A stretch of 51,016 nucleotides of DNA from UMGS1696 sp964430105 (GTDB lineage: Bacteria > Bacillota > Clostridia > Oscillospirales > CAG-272). Position 1 is the first letter of the stretch. Each line of letters opens with the position of its first letter. The translations under genes were made by a program, and so were the position numbers. Shown here in pieces: positions 42,458 to 50,559 of this stretch. The stretch covers positions 1-51,016 of the forward strand of contig CAYSEF010000010.1 of assembly GCA_964430105.1 (NCBI GenBank), read 5' to 3'. The notes beneath the pieces are model-generated. The model was given only the letters and a program-made list of their open reading frames with translations, did not search any database and was not told the DNA's origin.

Positions 42458-44740
42458 TTAAAATTCAATCGTCGTAGAATCAACATACGGTGTATCTTCT
42501 GTAACTTCATCGATTTCCTTTTTGTCAAAATCGAGAGTCAAACCGCAAGCTGAACCTTCACCGAACTTGACATACTTCATTGTTGTCCAGTCGATTGCAT
42601 CTGTTGTGAGGGCAACATCGACCATAGGTATCTTTGCACCTGCACGAATAAATGCAAGTCCGGGATAAACAGTGGCTGTAATTTCGTGCCAACCGCTTTC
42701 GTATACCTTGTTTGTACCAAGTTCAACCCACTTGCCTGCCGGTAGATATACCATTCTTGTGCGATCTTCTTCAAACAGCGGTGCTACGAGGATATCGTCA
42801 CCGAAGAAGTATTCGTCCTCCATGCCTTGTACAGTGAGATCGTTCGGATATTCAATGAACATTGCACGAACAAGTGGCAAACCCTTTGCGGAACACTTGA
42901 TGCTCTGCGCCAGAACATACGGTGTAAGACGGTAACGAAGCTCCATCATGTGGCGGAAGCTTGAGAGGAATTTTTCGGAATATGCCCACGGTTCCTTTGG
43001 AGGCTGTCCGTGACAACGCATATGTGATGTGAAAATTCCCATGAATGTCCAACGCTCGTAAAGTGCTTCGGGACTGCGATGTACAAATCCACCGATATCA
43101 TGGCTCCAGTAGCTGAAACCGCTTGCACCGAAGGAAAGACCACCGCGAAGTGAGCCAAGCATACCTATATCGGTGTTTTCGCAGTCGCCACCCCAATGCA
43201 GAGGATATCTCTGGCTTCCTGCCCACGCTGAACGTCCCCAAATAACACCTTCACCATTATTTTGCTGAATAATATCATAAGCAGCCTTGTTATAGCGGAG
43301 AGGATAGAGATTGTGTTCATAGAAGCCGGATTTTCCCGAATGATATGCACCTGTAAGCGGAGCTGCTTCACCGAAGTCTGTCTTAATAGCTGCTACACCT
43401 TGCTTTAACAGACCGCTTAGCTTTTCCTGATACCATTTTACAGCATCGGGATTTGACAAATCAAGCACTGCGTCGTCCGTTGGAATAGCACCGTCAGCGT
43501 TCTTAACTGCATATCCCTTGTCTATCAGCTCATGGAACAGCGGATTTTTCGGGGTAAAATATGGAAGTTGCCACAGACAGATTCTGTAGCCATCTTCTTT
43601 AAGATCGCTTATCATTTTTTCAGCATCGTCAAAACGGCTTTCTGAGAAATTATATTCGCACAGCCAATCGTGTTCAAACCATCCTGTGTCAAGGTGGATA
43701 ACGTCACACGGAACACGATTTTCTTTTAATTTAGCGGCAACCTCACGAGTTTCTGCTTCACTGCGGTATGTTATTCTCGACATCCACAGACCAAAGCTCC
43801 ACAGCGGAGGAACAGGAGCCTTACCGGTAAGATCGGTATATGAATCCAGCACAGTTTTGGGATCGCCTATGAATATGAACATATCTATCACTTCATCGCC
43901 AAGGAATGCTGTAAGTGCTTCGCCATATTCGCAACCGAAATCGAGTGTAGTCGGGCATGATGTATGATAGAAAACGCCATAGCCTCTGCTACTGATAAAA
44001 AACGGAATCGGTTTGTACAGGTCACGACCTTCTGAGCTGTTTGCATCCTTTGTCCAAAGAACAATCTTTTGACCAAGCTTGTCAAGCTGTGTGAAGCTTT
44101 CACCACATCCGTAGAAGTGTTCGTTATTATGTATCTGCAATGTGATAGCGGAGTATTTTCTCATGTCAGTGCAGGAACGAACGTGCGAAAGTGGAAGTGG
44201 ATTATAGTTTTGCAGACAACGAGAGTCGGAGGAATGGAGAGTTTTTGTTATTTCCTTGCCGTTTTTGTCACGAATTATAACATGGAACGGGTCATACTGA
44301 ATTTCAACTGACATTTTACCCGTGCTGTAAATTGCGTGTTTTTCATCAGCCTCGATAGGTGAAAGCTTCTTTGGAACGGGCTTTTTTTGGAGCATCAGTG
44401 AATCTTCATCGCACGGAACAGTGCCGGTACCGTTTTCTCGACAGGTAGTGCGTATGCGAAGTACGTTGTCCTCGATTATTTCAACATAAAACGGATATTC
44501 GGGTGATTCCGGATAAGCAGGCGGAAATGCCCAGGATTGCGTTGCTTCAAACGGTGCAGAGTACATATTAAAGGAAATACGGTTCTTGCGTTCAAATCTC
44601 TTGTATTTGAGCATACCGCAACCTTTTTCAGGATCAAAATCTTTGATTATCTGTGCATTGTAATGTATATTGCCAAGCATATTGAATTGCTCGGATACAT
44701 CTATTCCTTGATTTAGATAGTGGTAATTTTGTGTTTTCAT
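42458..44740 (-). CDS. GH31 alpha-xylosidase (YicI-like), cytoplasmic
   Basis: 760 residues, no signal peptide. N-terminal GH31 beta-sandwich, then the barrel with FYGCGESFTQLDK, PPLWSFGLWMSRITY (311-325), VIHLDTGWFEHDW, nucleophile Asp455 in GVAAIKTDFGEAAP, and QRYPLHWGGDCEN with acid/base Asp519; FSYWSHDIGGF follows. KTDFGE and the HWGGD block are those of YicI-type alpha-xylosidases rather than alpha-glucosidases. It would release terminal alpha-xylose from xyloglucan oligosaccharides such as isoprimeverose. AGGAGG precedes ATG 44740. Its promoter contains a dyad between -35 and -10. Confidence 0.9.
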   Translation of the reverse strand: MKTQNYHYLNQGIDVSEQFNMLGNIHYNAQIIKDFDPEKGCGMLKYKRFERKNRISFNMYSAPFEATQSWAFPPAYPESPEYPFYVEIIEDNVLRIRTTCRENGTGTVPCDEDSLMLQKKPVPKKLSPIEADEKHAIYSTGKMSVEIQYDPFHVIIRDKNGKEITKTLHSSDSRCLQNYNPLPLSHVRSCTDMRKYSAITLQIHNNEHFYGCGESFTQLDKLGQKIVLWTKDANSSEGRDLYKPIPFFISSRGYGVFYHTSCPTTLDFGCEYGEALTAFLGDEVIDMFIFIGDPKTVLDSYTDLTGKAPVPPLWSFGLWMSRITYRSEAETREVAAKLKENRVPCDVIHLDTGWFEHDWLCEYNFSESRFDDAEKMISDLKEDGYRICLWQLPYFTPKNPLFHELIDKGYAVKNADGAIPTDDAVLDLSNPDAVKWYQEKLSGLLKQGVAAIKTDFGEAAPLTGAYHSGKSGFYEHNLYPLRYNKAAYDIIQQNNGEGVIWGRSAWAGSQRYPLHWGGDCENTDIGMLGSLRGGLSFGASGFSYWSHDIGGFVHRSPEALYERWTFMGIFTSHMRCHGQPPKEPWAYSEKFLSSFRHMMELRYRLTPYVLAQSIKCSAKGLPLVRAMFIEYPNDLTVQGMEDEYFFGDDILVAPLFEEDRTRMVYLPAGKWVELGTNKVYESGWHEITATVYPGLAFIRAGAKIPMVDVALTTDAIDWTTMKYVKFGEGSACGLTLDFDKKEIDEVTEDTPYVDSTTIEF

Positions 44741-44775
44741 ACAAAAACGACCCTCCTGTGTGTTTAGCTGTTGTT

Positions 44776-44804
44776 ATTATAACCGAAATATTTTCGGGTG
44801 TCAA
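44776..44804 (-). promoter_or_regulatory. Sigma-A promoter of the GH31 gene
   Basis: Minus strand: TTGACA (44804-44799), 17-base spacer, TATAAT (44781-44776); perfect consensus boxes. Confidence 0.88.
44783..44797. promoter_or_regulatory. Candidate operator between -35 and -10 of the GH31 promoter
   Basis: Perfect dyad CCGAAA-TAT-TTTCGG occupying almost the whole 17-base spacer, so a bound repressor would block polymerase directly. No copy was found elsewhere in the window. Confidence 0.6.
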
Positions 44805-44826
44805 TGCGTTTTTTTAGTTTTGTGTT

Positions 44827-46086
44827 TTATTTGCTGAATTTAATCTCGTCGAGTGTCATTTCTTTTATATCGCCATAGAATTTAAGCGTCAGCTCGTGCT
44901 TTCCTACTATTTCACGATGCTTTATGCTGAGATTTTCAAAGCCATTTAAGCCATCTGTAGGACGTATATCCATCGATGTGATGTATCTTCCGTCGATATA
45001 TACCTCAAGTCTGCCTTTTTTGTCGGAATGAAGCTTTGCAGTGAATTCGTTTTCTCCGTTAAATTCCAAATATCTCCAGCTTGCAGTGTCGCCTGAATTG
45101 ATTTTTGTCAAAGCGAGAATGTGTGCTGAAGCATCGTGTCCTGCAATTCGCACATTTCCGCTAAGCTCACAGGCGAAGCAGGCGGGGATAACAATATCTG
45201 CCTTGATACTGCTTCCTACTCCCGATGAAGTCATTTTAACTTCGTCTATCGAGCCGTCTTCGTTGATAGTGATGGGTTCAACACATACATGACGTGAAAA
45301 TTCGCAGTTATGAGTTGAACGGTGATAGAAAATATACCATTGTCCGTCAAAGCACTGCATTGAACCGTGGTTATTCCACGAACGAGGATCGCAGCCGAAA
45401 TTATCGATAATAATGCCACCGTATTTGAAGCCTGTCATTGGATTATCCGATACTGAATATCCGAGAGAAACGGCTTTTCTTCCGTGACGGTGAGTATCGC
45501 AGTACATATAGTAGTATTTGCTTCCGATTTTCTTTACTGAGCTTCCTTCGTGGAATTCATGCTCTGCTACTGAAAGTGGTTGAACAATGGTGTCGGGTTC
45601 GATTTCTACCATATTTTCCTTTAGCTTGGCAACGCGAACATTGTCGAACTGACCCCAATATAAATATGCCTGCCCGTCATCATCTATAAGTACGGCAGGG
45701 TCGATTCCATGAACATTGGCGAGGGGGCCGACATCAACGAACGGGCCTTTTGGGTCAGTGGATTTTGCTACACCGCATCTTCCGTCGGGGATACAGTAAT
45801 ATAGGTAATATGTGCCATTTCTGTAGGCGCAGTCGGGAGCATAAAGTGCACCGCAGTCTTTTGCCCAGTCGGTATAAGACAGTGCAAATGCCTCACCATG
45901 ATCAACCCAGTTTACCATATCATCAGATGAGAAAACGTGATAGCTGTCACTGCAATAGGACATACGCCCTTTAATATCGAATGAGCCGTAAAGATAAATT
46001 CGTCCATCCTCCCAAACATGAGCTTCAGCGTCGGGAACAAAGATGTCGTTTGCGAGAATAGGATTGTGTGGATAATTATAGTTCAT
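44827..46086 (-). CDS. GH43 beta-xylosidase/alpha-L-arabinofuranosidase with C-terminal CBM-like domain
   Basis: 419 residues, no signal peptide. Five-bladed GH43 propeller (about 1-295): base Asp19 in FVPDAEAHVWEDG, pKa-modulating Asp129 in GIDPAVLIDDDG, and acid Glu180 in EFHEGSSV. A C-terminal carbohydrate-binding-like sandwich (about 310-419) contains NSGDTASWRYLEF and GRLEVYIDGRYITSMDI, CBM6-like. Acts on arabinoxylan or xylo-oligosaccharides; arabinose versus xylose cannot be decided. It lies upstream of GH31 on the same strand but each has its own promoter. Confidence 0.9.
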   Translation of the reverse strand: MNYNYPHNPILANDIFVPDAEAHVWEDGRIYLYGSFDIKGRMSYCSDSYHVFSSDDMVNWVDHGEAFALSYTDWAKDCGALYAPDCAYRNGTYYLYYCIPDGRCGVAKSTDPKGPFVDVGPLANVHGIDPAVLIDDDGQAYLYWGQFDNVRVAKLKENMVEIEPDTIVQPLSVAEHEFHEGSSVKKIGSKYYYMYCDTHRHGRKAVSLGYSVSDNPMTGFKYGGIIIDNFGCDPRSWNNHGSMQCFDGQWYIFYHRSTHNCEFSRHVCVEPITINEDGSIDEVKMTSSGVGSSIKADIVIPACFACELSGNVRIAGHDASAHILALTKINSGDTASWRYLEFNGENEFTAKLHSDKKGRLEVYIDGRYITSMDIRPTDGLNGFENLSIKHREIVGKHELTLKFYGDIKEMTLDEIKFSK

Positions 46087-46118
46087 ACTTAAACCTCGTC
46101 TGAGAAGCTATTTTATTC

Positions 46119-46147
46119 AGTATAAATTGACTGTGGGCAAATGTCAA
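46119..46147 (-). promoter_or_regulatory. Sigma-A promoter of the GH43 gene
   Basis: Minus strand: TTGACA (46147-46142), 17-base spacer, TATACT (46124-46119). Confidence 0.8.
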
Positions 46148-46187
46148 TACATTTCTGAAATTTTGTTCGATTGATTCAATAATTATG

Positions 46188-46217
46188 TTGACAAATTCAT
46201 TGGTAGGATGATATAAT
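46188..46217 (+). promoter_or_regulatory. Sigma-A promoter of xylAB
   Basis: TTGACA (46188-46193), 18-base spacer, TATAAT (46212-46217). It lies back to back with the GH43 promoter. Confidence 0.85.
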
Positions 46218-46221
46218 TACT

Positions 46222-46235
46222 GCAATAGTTATTGC
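46222..46235. promoter_or_regulatory. Candidate operator at the xylAB transcription start
   Basis: Perfect dyad GCAATA-GT-TATTGC, starting four bases past the -10 and covering the expected +1. Different from the B. subtilis XylR box, so a different regulator is implied. Confidence 0.5.
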
Positions 46236-46285
46236 TGAAAAACCAGCGGATTATATAAATTCAGTCGGTAATGGAGGATAAAATA

Positions 46286-47605
46286 ATGAAGGAATTCTTT
46301 CCATCAATACCTTATGTAAGATACGAGGGCAAGGACTCTCCGAATCCTATGGCGTTCCATTATTATGATCCGGACGAGATCATAGCAGGAAAGCCTATGC
46401 GTGAACATTTGAAATTTGCTATGGCTTATTGGCATAATATGTGTGCTGAGGGTGCGGATATGTTCGGTGTAGGCACTGTGGATAAGTCCTATGGCACATC
46501 AGATCCAATGGAGCAGGCTAAGAACAAGGCTTACGCTGCGTTTGAATTTATGAATAAGCTGTCCATCGATTATTTCTGTTTCCATGACCGTGATATAGCT
46601 CCCGAAGGCGCAACTCTTGCTGAATCAAATGCAAACCTTGACGAGATAACCGACCTTATCAAGGAGCTTATGGAAAAAAATAACAAAAAGCTTCTCTGGG
46701 GTACTGCGAACTGCTTCAATAATCCACGATATATGCATGGTGCAGGAACATCACCGAATGCCGATGTTTTTGCATTTGCTGCTGCACAGATAAAGAAAGC
46801 TATCGAGATCACTGTTAAGCTCGGCGGAAAAGGCTATGTTTATTGGGGTGGACGTGAAGGCTATGAAACCTTGCTCAACACTGACATGGGTAAGGAGCTT
46901 GACAATATGGGCTACCTTCTGAAATTAACCTCTGAATACGGACGCAAGATAGGCTTCACCGGCGACTATTACATCGAACCTAAGCCGAAGGAACCTACAA
47001 AGCACCAGTATGATTTTGATGCTGCAACAGTTTGCGGATTCCTTGCAAAGTACGGACTTGACAAGGATTTCAAGCTGAATATTGAAGCTAACCATGCTAC
47101 TCTTGCAGGCCATACATTCCAGCATGAGCTTAATGTTGCTCGTGTCAACGGTGCGTTTGGCTCTATTGATGCAAATCAGGGGGATATGCTTCTTGGCTGG
47201 GATACAGACCAATTCCCGACAAATATTTACGATACTGTGCTGTGTATGCTTGAGGTTCTTCGTGCAGGCGGATTTACAAACGGTGGCTTGAATTTTGACG
47301 CAAAAACTCGCCGTGGCTCTTACAATTACGAAGATATGGCGTATGCTTATATAGCTGGTATGGATTCATTTGCACTTGGACTCAGAATGGCAGTAAAGAT
47401 CATTGAGGACGGCAGACTTGATTCATTCGTGAAATCTCGTTATTCAAGCTACGATGAAGGTATCGGAAAGAAGATATCCGATCGTGCTGTTACTATCGAT
47501 GAGCTTGAAGCATATGCACTTGAAATGGGCGATGTAAAGACAAATACCTCAGGCAGACAGGAATATCTCGAAAACATTCTCAACGGAATATTGTTTGGCA
47601 GATAA
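46286..47605 (+). CDS. xylA: Xylose isomerase
   Basis: 439 residues, the normal class II length. Converts D-xylose to D-xylulose. Signature blocks: FFPSIPYVRYEGKDSPNPMAF, CFHDRDIAPEG with catalytic His, YVYWGGREGYETLLNTD, YIEPKPKEPTKHQYDFD, LNIEANHATLAGHTFQHE (metal-binding Glu and His) and SIDANQGDMLLGWDTDQFP. ATG at 46286 follows GGAGG; an ATG five codons earlier overlaps this RBS and is rejected. First gene of xylAB, 15 bases before xylB. Confidence 0.97.
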   Translation: MKEFFPSIPYVRYEGKDSPNPMAFHYYDPDEIIAGKPMREHLKFAMAYWHNMCAEGADMFGVGTVDKSYGTSDPMEQAKNKAYAAFEFMNKLSIDYFCFHDRDIAPEGATLAESNANLDEITDLIKELMEKNNKKLLWGTANCFNNPRYMHGAGTSPNADVFAFAAAQIKKAIEITVKLGGKGYVYWGGREGYETLLNTDMGKELDNMGYLLKLTSEYGRKIGFTGDYYIEPKPKEPTKHQYDFDAATVCGFLAKYGLDKDFKLNIEANHATLAGHTFQHELNVARVNGAFGSIDANQGDMLLGWDTDQFPTNIYDTVLCMLEVLRAGGFTNGGLNFDAKTRRGSYNYEDMAYAYIAGMDSFALGLRMAVKIIEDGRLDSFVKSRYSSYDEGIGKKISDRAVTIDELEAYALEMGDVKTNTSGRQEYLENILNGILFGR

Positions 47606-47620
47606 TTTGGGTTTAATAAA

Positions 47621-49144
47621 ATGAAGTACAGTTTAGGAATTGATATAGGCACATCCGGTACAAAAACTGTGTTGTTCGATCAGTATGGAAAGAAAATTTC
47701 TTCATCGACAGTCGAATATCCTATGTATCAGCCGAAAAACGGTTGGGCAGAGCAGGATCCTGTAGATTGGTGGCACGCAGTAGAAAATACCGTTGCTACA
47801 GTTGTAGAAAACAGTGGTGTTGATAAGCACGATATCGTGGGAATCGGTCTTTCCGGACAAATGCACGGACTTGTTATGCTCGATGAAAACAACGAAGTCC
47901 TGCGTCCATCTATAATTTGGTGCGATCAGAGAACAGCTTTGGAATGTGAAGATATCGAAGCTGTTATCGGGCGTGAAAGGCTCATTGAGATTACTGCAAA
48001 TCCTGCACTTACAGGCTTTACTGCATCAAAAATAATGTGGGTGAAGAAAAATGAGCCTGAAATTTATGAAAAATGTGCACATATTCTTCTTCCGAAGGAT
48101 TATATCCGTTTTATGCTGACAGGTGAGTACGCAACAGAGGTTTCGGATGCCAGTGGTATGCAGCTTCTCGATGTTCCGAAAAGACAGTGGTCTGACGAGG
48201 TTCTCGAAAAACTTGGCATTGATAAAAAACTGCTCGGTAAAGTGTATGAATCCACGGATATCACCGGATATGTTACAGAAACAGTTGCAGATAAGCTTGG
48301 CTTGGCTGTAGGAACTCCTGTTGTTGGAGGTGCCGGTGATAACGCTGCTGCGGCTGTAGGTGAAGGCGTAGTCACGGATGGCAAAGCATTCACTACTATT
48401 GGAACAAGTGGCGTTGTCTTTGCTCACACTGATAATATAGTGATAGATCCGAAGGGCAGAGTCCACACGTTTTGTTGTGCTGTGCCGGGAGCATGGCATG
48501 TAATGGGTGTAACTCAGGCGGCAGGTCTTTCGCTGCACTGGTTGAGAGATACGATATGTACCGAGGAAATAAATCAAGGCGAAAATGATGGTGTTGACCC
48601 ATATATTATCATGGATAAAGAAGCTGATGCATCACCGATAGGTGCAAACAGATTGATTTATTTGCCATATCTAATGGGTGAGAGAACTCCGCATCTTGAT
48701 CCAAACTGTCGAGGAGCGTTTGTCGGACTTTCAGCAATGCATGACAGAGGCGATATGATCCGTTCGGTATTGGAAGGTGTTTGCTATTCACTGAAGGATT
48801 GTCTTGGTGTGCTTGATGAAATGGGCGTAGCACTCGATGATATGAGAGTTTGCGGTGGTGGCGGAAAGAGCGCATTTTGGCGTAAGATGCTTGCAGATGT
48901 GTATGGTATACCTGTCATGAGAATAGAATCTGATGAAGGCCCTGCGCTTGGTGTTGCAATACTTGCGATGGTTGGTGCAGGCTTGTATCCGTCTGTTAAG
49001 GATGCGTGTGAAGCTATAGTTAAAATTAAAGATGTCACCGATAGCGATAAGGCAAATACTTCTGAATACGTTAAATTCTATGGAATATACAGAAAGCTGT
49101 ATTCGCATTTGAAAGAAGATTTTGCAGAGCTGGCGAAGCTGTGA
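47621..49144 (+). CDS. xylB: Xylulokinase
   Basis: 507 residues, FGGY kinase family. Phosphorylates D-xylulose to xylulose-5-phosphate. N-terminal ATPase-fold motif GIDIGTSGTKTVLFD; substrate loop GQMHGLVMLD and IIWCDQRT; C-terminal GGGGKSAFWRKMLADVYGIPV and a further GPALGVAILA. The catalytic Asp is in GAGDNAAAAVGEG. The RBS is poor (no clear AGGAGG before ATG 47621), so translation is likely coupled to xylA. Ends in hairpin member g. Confidence 0.95.
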   Translation: MKYSLGIDIGTSGTKTVLFDQYGKKISSSTVEYPMYQPKNGWAEQDPVDWWHAVENTVATVVENSGVDKHDIVGIGLSGQMHGLVMLDENNEVLRPSIIWCDQRTALECEDIEAVIGRERLIEITANPALTGFTASKIMWVKKNEPEIYEKCAHILLPKDYIRFMLTGEYATEVSDASGMQLLDVPKRQWSDEVLEKLGIDKKLLGKVYESTDITGYVTETVADKLGLAVGTPVVGGAGDNAAAAVGEGVVTDGKAFTTIGTSGVVFAHTDNIVIDPKGRVHTFCCAVPGAWHVMGVTQAAGLSLHWLRDTICTEEINQGENDGVDPYIIMDKEADASPIGANRLIYLPYLMGERTPHLDPNCRGAFVGLSAMHDRGDMIRSVLEGVCYSLKDCLGVLDEMGVALDDMRVCGGGGKSAFWRKMLADVYGIPVMRIESDEGPALGVAILAMVGAGLYPSVKDACEAIVKIKDVTDSDKANTSEYVKFYGIYRKLYSHLKEDFAELAKL

Positions 49145-49156
49145 CAAAACAAAAAA

Positions 49157-49212
49157 GGTTGCTCGCATTTGGGAAAATTAAAATTCCTAAGTGCGAACAA
49201 CCTCATTTTTTA
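49157..49212. terminator. Bidirectional terminator hairpin, member g
   Basis: GGTTGCTCGCA / TGCGAACAACC (one mismatch) continued by TTTGGGAA / TTCCTAAG with G-U pairs (49157-49202); about 18 of 19 positions pair. A-run before, TTTTTT after. It lies between the convergent xylB and GH130 genes. Confidence 0.88.
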
Positions 49213-49225
49213 TTTTATTTGCTTA

Positions 49226-50194
49226 TTATTTTTCGAGGCAAAGCTTAACCAGGTCTTCAACATTTGCTGTAGCAAGGCATTCTACAGTATCCGCTGCACC
49301 GTAGTAGATCTTTACTTCACCGTCATCTTCAAGAAGCATACCGCCCGGGAAGATAACGTGTGTACGGAAGCCTTCATCTGTTTCCCAAGGAAGCTCAGGT
49401 GCGATAAGAGGCTCTTTCGACATACCAATGACCTTCCACGGTTCGTTGAGGTCGAGAAGTGCTATGCCGGCATAATACATCTTTGTCCACTTATCTTCCC
49501 AACCATGCTTACCACGGCTTTCATCACGCAGAACGCTATGGAATGTGGTGAGCCAACCCCATTTTGTCTTGATCGGAGGAGCACCGGGACCAATCTTATC
49601 GTTTGCGAACGGAACATCTTCAACGCCCATAACGAGCTGATTGTTGCCCCAGTAGCGAAGGTCGGGAGAATCGGAGAACCACATATCAAAACGATCTCTA
49701 CCGCGTGAATATACAGGCATAGGACGTTCAAGACGTGCGTATTTTCCGCCGATTTTTTCCGGGAAGAGTACCATGTTTCTGTTGTCGGGAACAGAGAGGG
49801 AAAGAATTTCAAAATTTTCGAAATCATCTGTTACTGCAATACCACCACGAACACCGTGTCTTGTGTCAGTAGCGAAGCAGAGATGTACTTTTCCGTCGAT
49901 TACTGTCAAACGAGGGTCATATACTCTGTAAACCTCTTCGTCCTTCCATGCAAAACATGGCTTTGACTGAGGAGTCCAGTGAATACCGTCATCTGAATAA
50001 GCGAGTCCGATATTTGTGCCTTCAAGCTTATGAGCATCGTAATCGCCATAGTCATTGCGGAACATCATAACGTACTTGCCTTCGTATTTGCATACGCCTG
50101 CGTTAAATATGAGAGCCGCTTTATAGGGAATATCCTTCCATGTGAGGACAGGAGATGGTTGCTTGTTTAAACAAGCTGCACTTTTAAGTTCCAT
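49226..50194 (-). CDS. GH130 beta-mannoside phosphorylase
   Basis: 322 residues, normal for GH130. Phosphorolyses beta-1,4-mannosides to alpha-mannose-1-phosphate. The general acid is Asp93 in VYDPRLTVIDGK; phosphate and substrate blocks include NAGVCKYEGKYVMMFRNDYG, DTRHGVRGG, RPMPVYSRGRDRFDMW, KIGPGAPPIKTKWGWL and FRTHVIFPGGM. VYDPR and the short form favour the mannosylglucose phosphorylase branch (RaMP1-like) over mannan-oligosaccharide phosphorylases, but this is not certain. No signal peptide. AAGGAG precedes ATG 50194. A perfect 16-base palindrome lies in its first codons. Confidence 0.9.
   Translation of the reverse strand: MELKSAACLNKQPSPVLTWKDIPYKAALIFNAGVCKYEGKYVMMFRNDYGDYDAHKLEGTNIGLAYSDDGIHWTPQSKPCFAWKDEEVYRVYDPRLTVIDGKVHLCFATDTRHGVRGGIAVTDDFENFEILSLSVPDNRNMVLFPEKIGGKYARLERPMPVYSRGRDRFDMWFSDSPDLRYWGNNQLVMGVEDVPFANDKIGPGAPPIKTKWGWLTTFHSVLRDESRGKHGWEDKWTKMYYAGIALLDLNEPWKVIGMSKEPLIAPELPWETDEGFRTHVIFPGGMLLEDDGEVKIYYGAADTVECLATANVEDLVKLCLEK
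50161..50176. repeat. Perfect 16-base palindrome inside the GH130 5' coding region
   Basis: GCTTGTTTAAACAAGC at codons 6-11 or so of GH130. It could be a roadblock operator or simply chance; both flanking bases mismatch, so it does not extend. Confidence 0.6.
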
Positions 50195-50229
50195 TTACAT
50201 TTCTCCTTAATGTTTTTTCGTTCCTATAA

Positions 50230-50258
50230 ATAATATCACAAATTGACAAGAATGGCAA
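50230..50258 (-). promoter_or_regulatory. Promoter of the GH130 gene
   Basis: Minus strand: TTGCCA (50258-50253), 17-base spacer, TATTAT (50235-50230). Confidence 0.65.
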
Positions 50259-50364
50259 TAGATAGCGGTATATTTTTTTGATATTATTCATAGACAGATT
50301 TTTTGTGTAAATCAGTGGAAATATGGCTGAGATAGCGAGACGGTCAGAAAATTAAAAACACCTA

Positions 50365-50393
50365 TTGACACATCGTGCGTTTTGTGATATAAT
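50365..50393 (+). promoter_or_regulatory. Sigma-A promoter of the Rrf2 leader
   Basis: TTGACA (50365-50370), 17-base spacer, TATAAT (50388-50393); both perfect. The ATG is 167 bases further on. Confidence 0.88.
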
Positions 50394-50399
50394 ACAACC

Positions 50400-50521
50400 A
50401 ACCTGAATGGTAGGCAATTCAAAGAACGGTACAAGTAACTGATAATGCAGTGCTTTTCTTGTGAAATTAAAATATATATTGCTTTAACCCCGGGAGACTT
50501 TATCGGAGTCTTCCGATTTTT
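50400..50521 (+). ncRNA. Structured leader or small RNA ahead of the Rrf2 gene
   Basis: About 120 nt from the expected transcription start to an intrinsic terminator. Nested pairing is visible: ACAAG / CTTGT enclosing ACTG-ATAATG-CAGT, and an outer GCAAT / ATTGC. It could be a cis-regulatory leader attenuating the Rrf2 gene or an independent small RNA. No known class was recognised (not T-box, SAM, 6S or SRP RNA). With the GH130 upstream region this fills the 365-base stretch 50195-50559, where I see no further gene. Confidence 0.5.
50491..50521 (+). terminator. Terminator inside the Rrf2 leader
   Basis: CGGGAGACT / AGTCTTCCG (50491-50499 with 50507-50515, one G-U), loop TTATCGG, then ATTTTTG. 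It lies 39 bases before the Rrf2 ATG. Confidence 0.75.
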
Positions 50522-50559
50522 GTTTATAACGTCACCGAAATGAAGAAAGGAGCAGCGAA

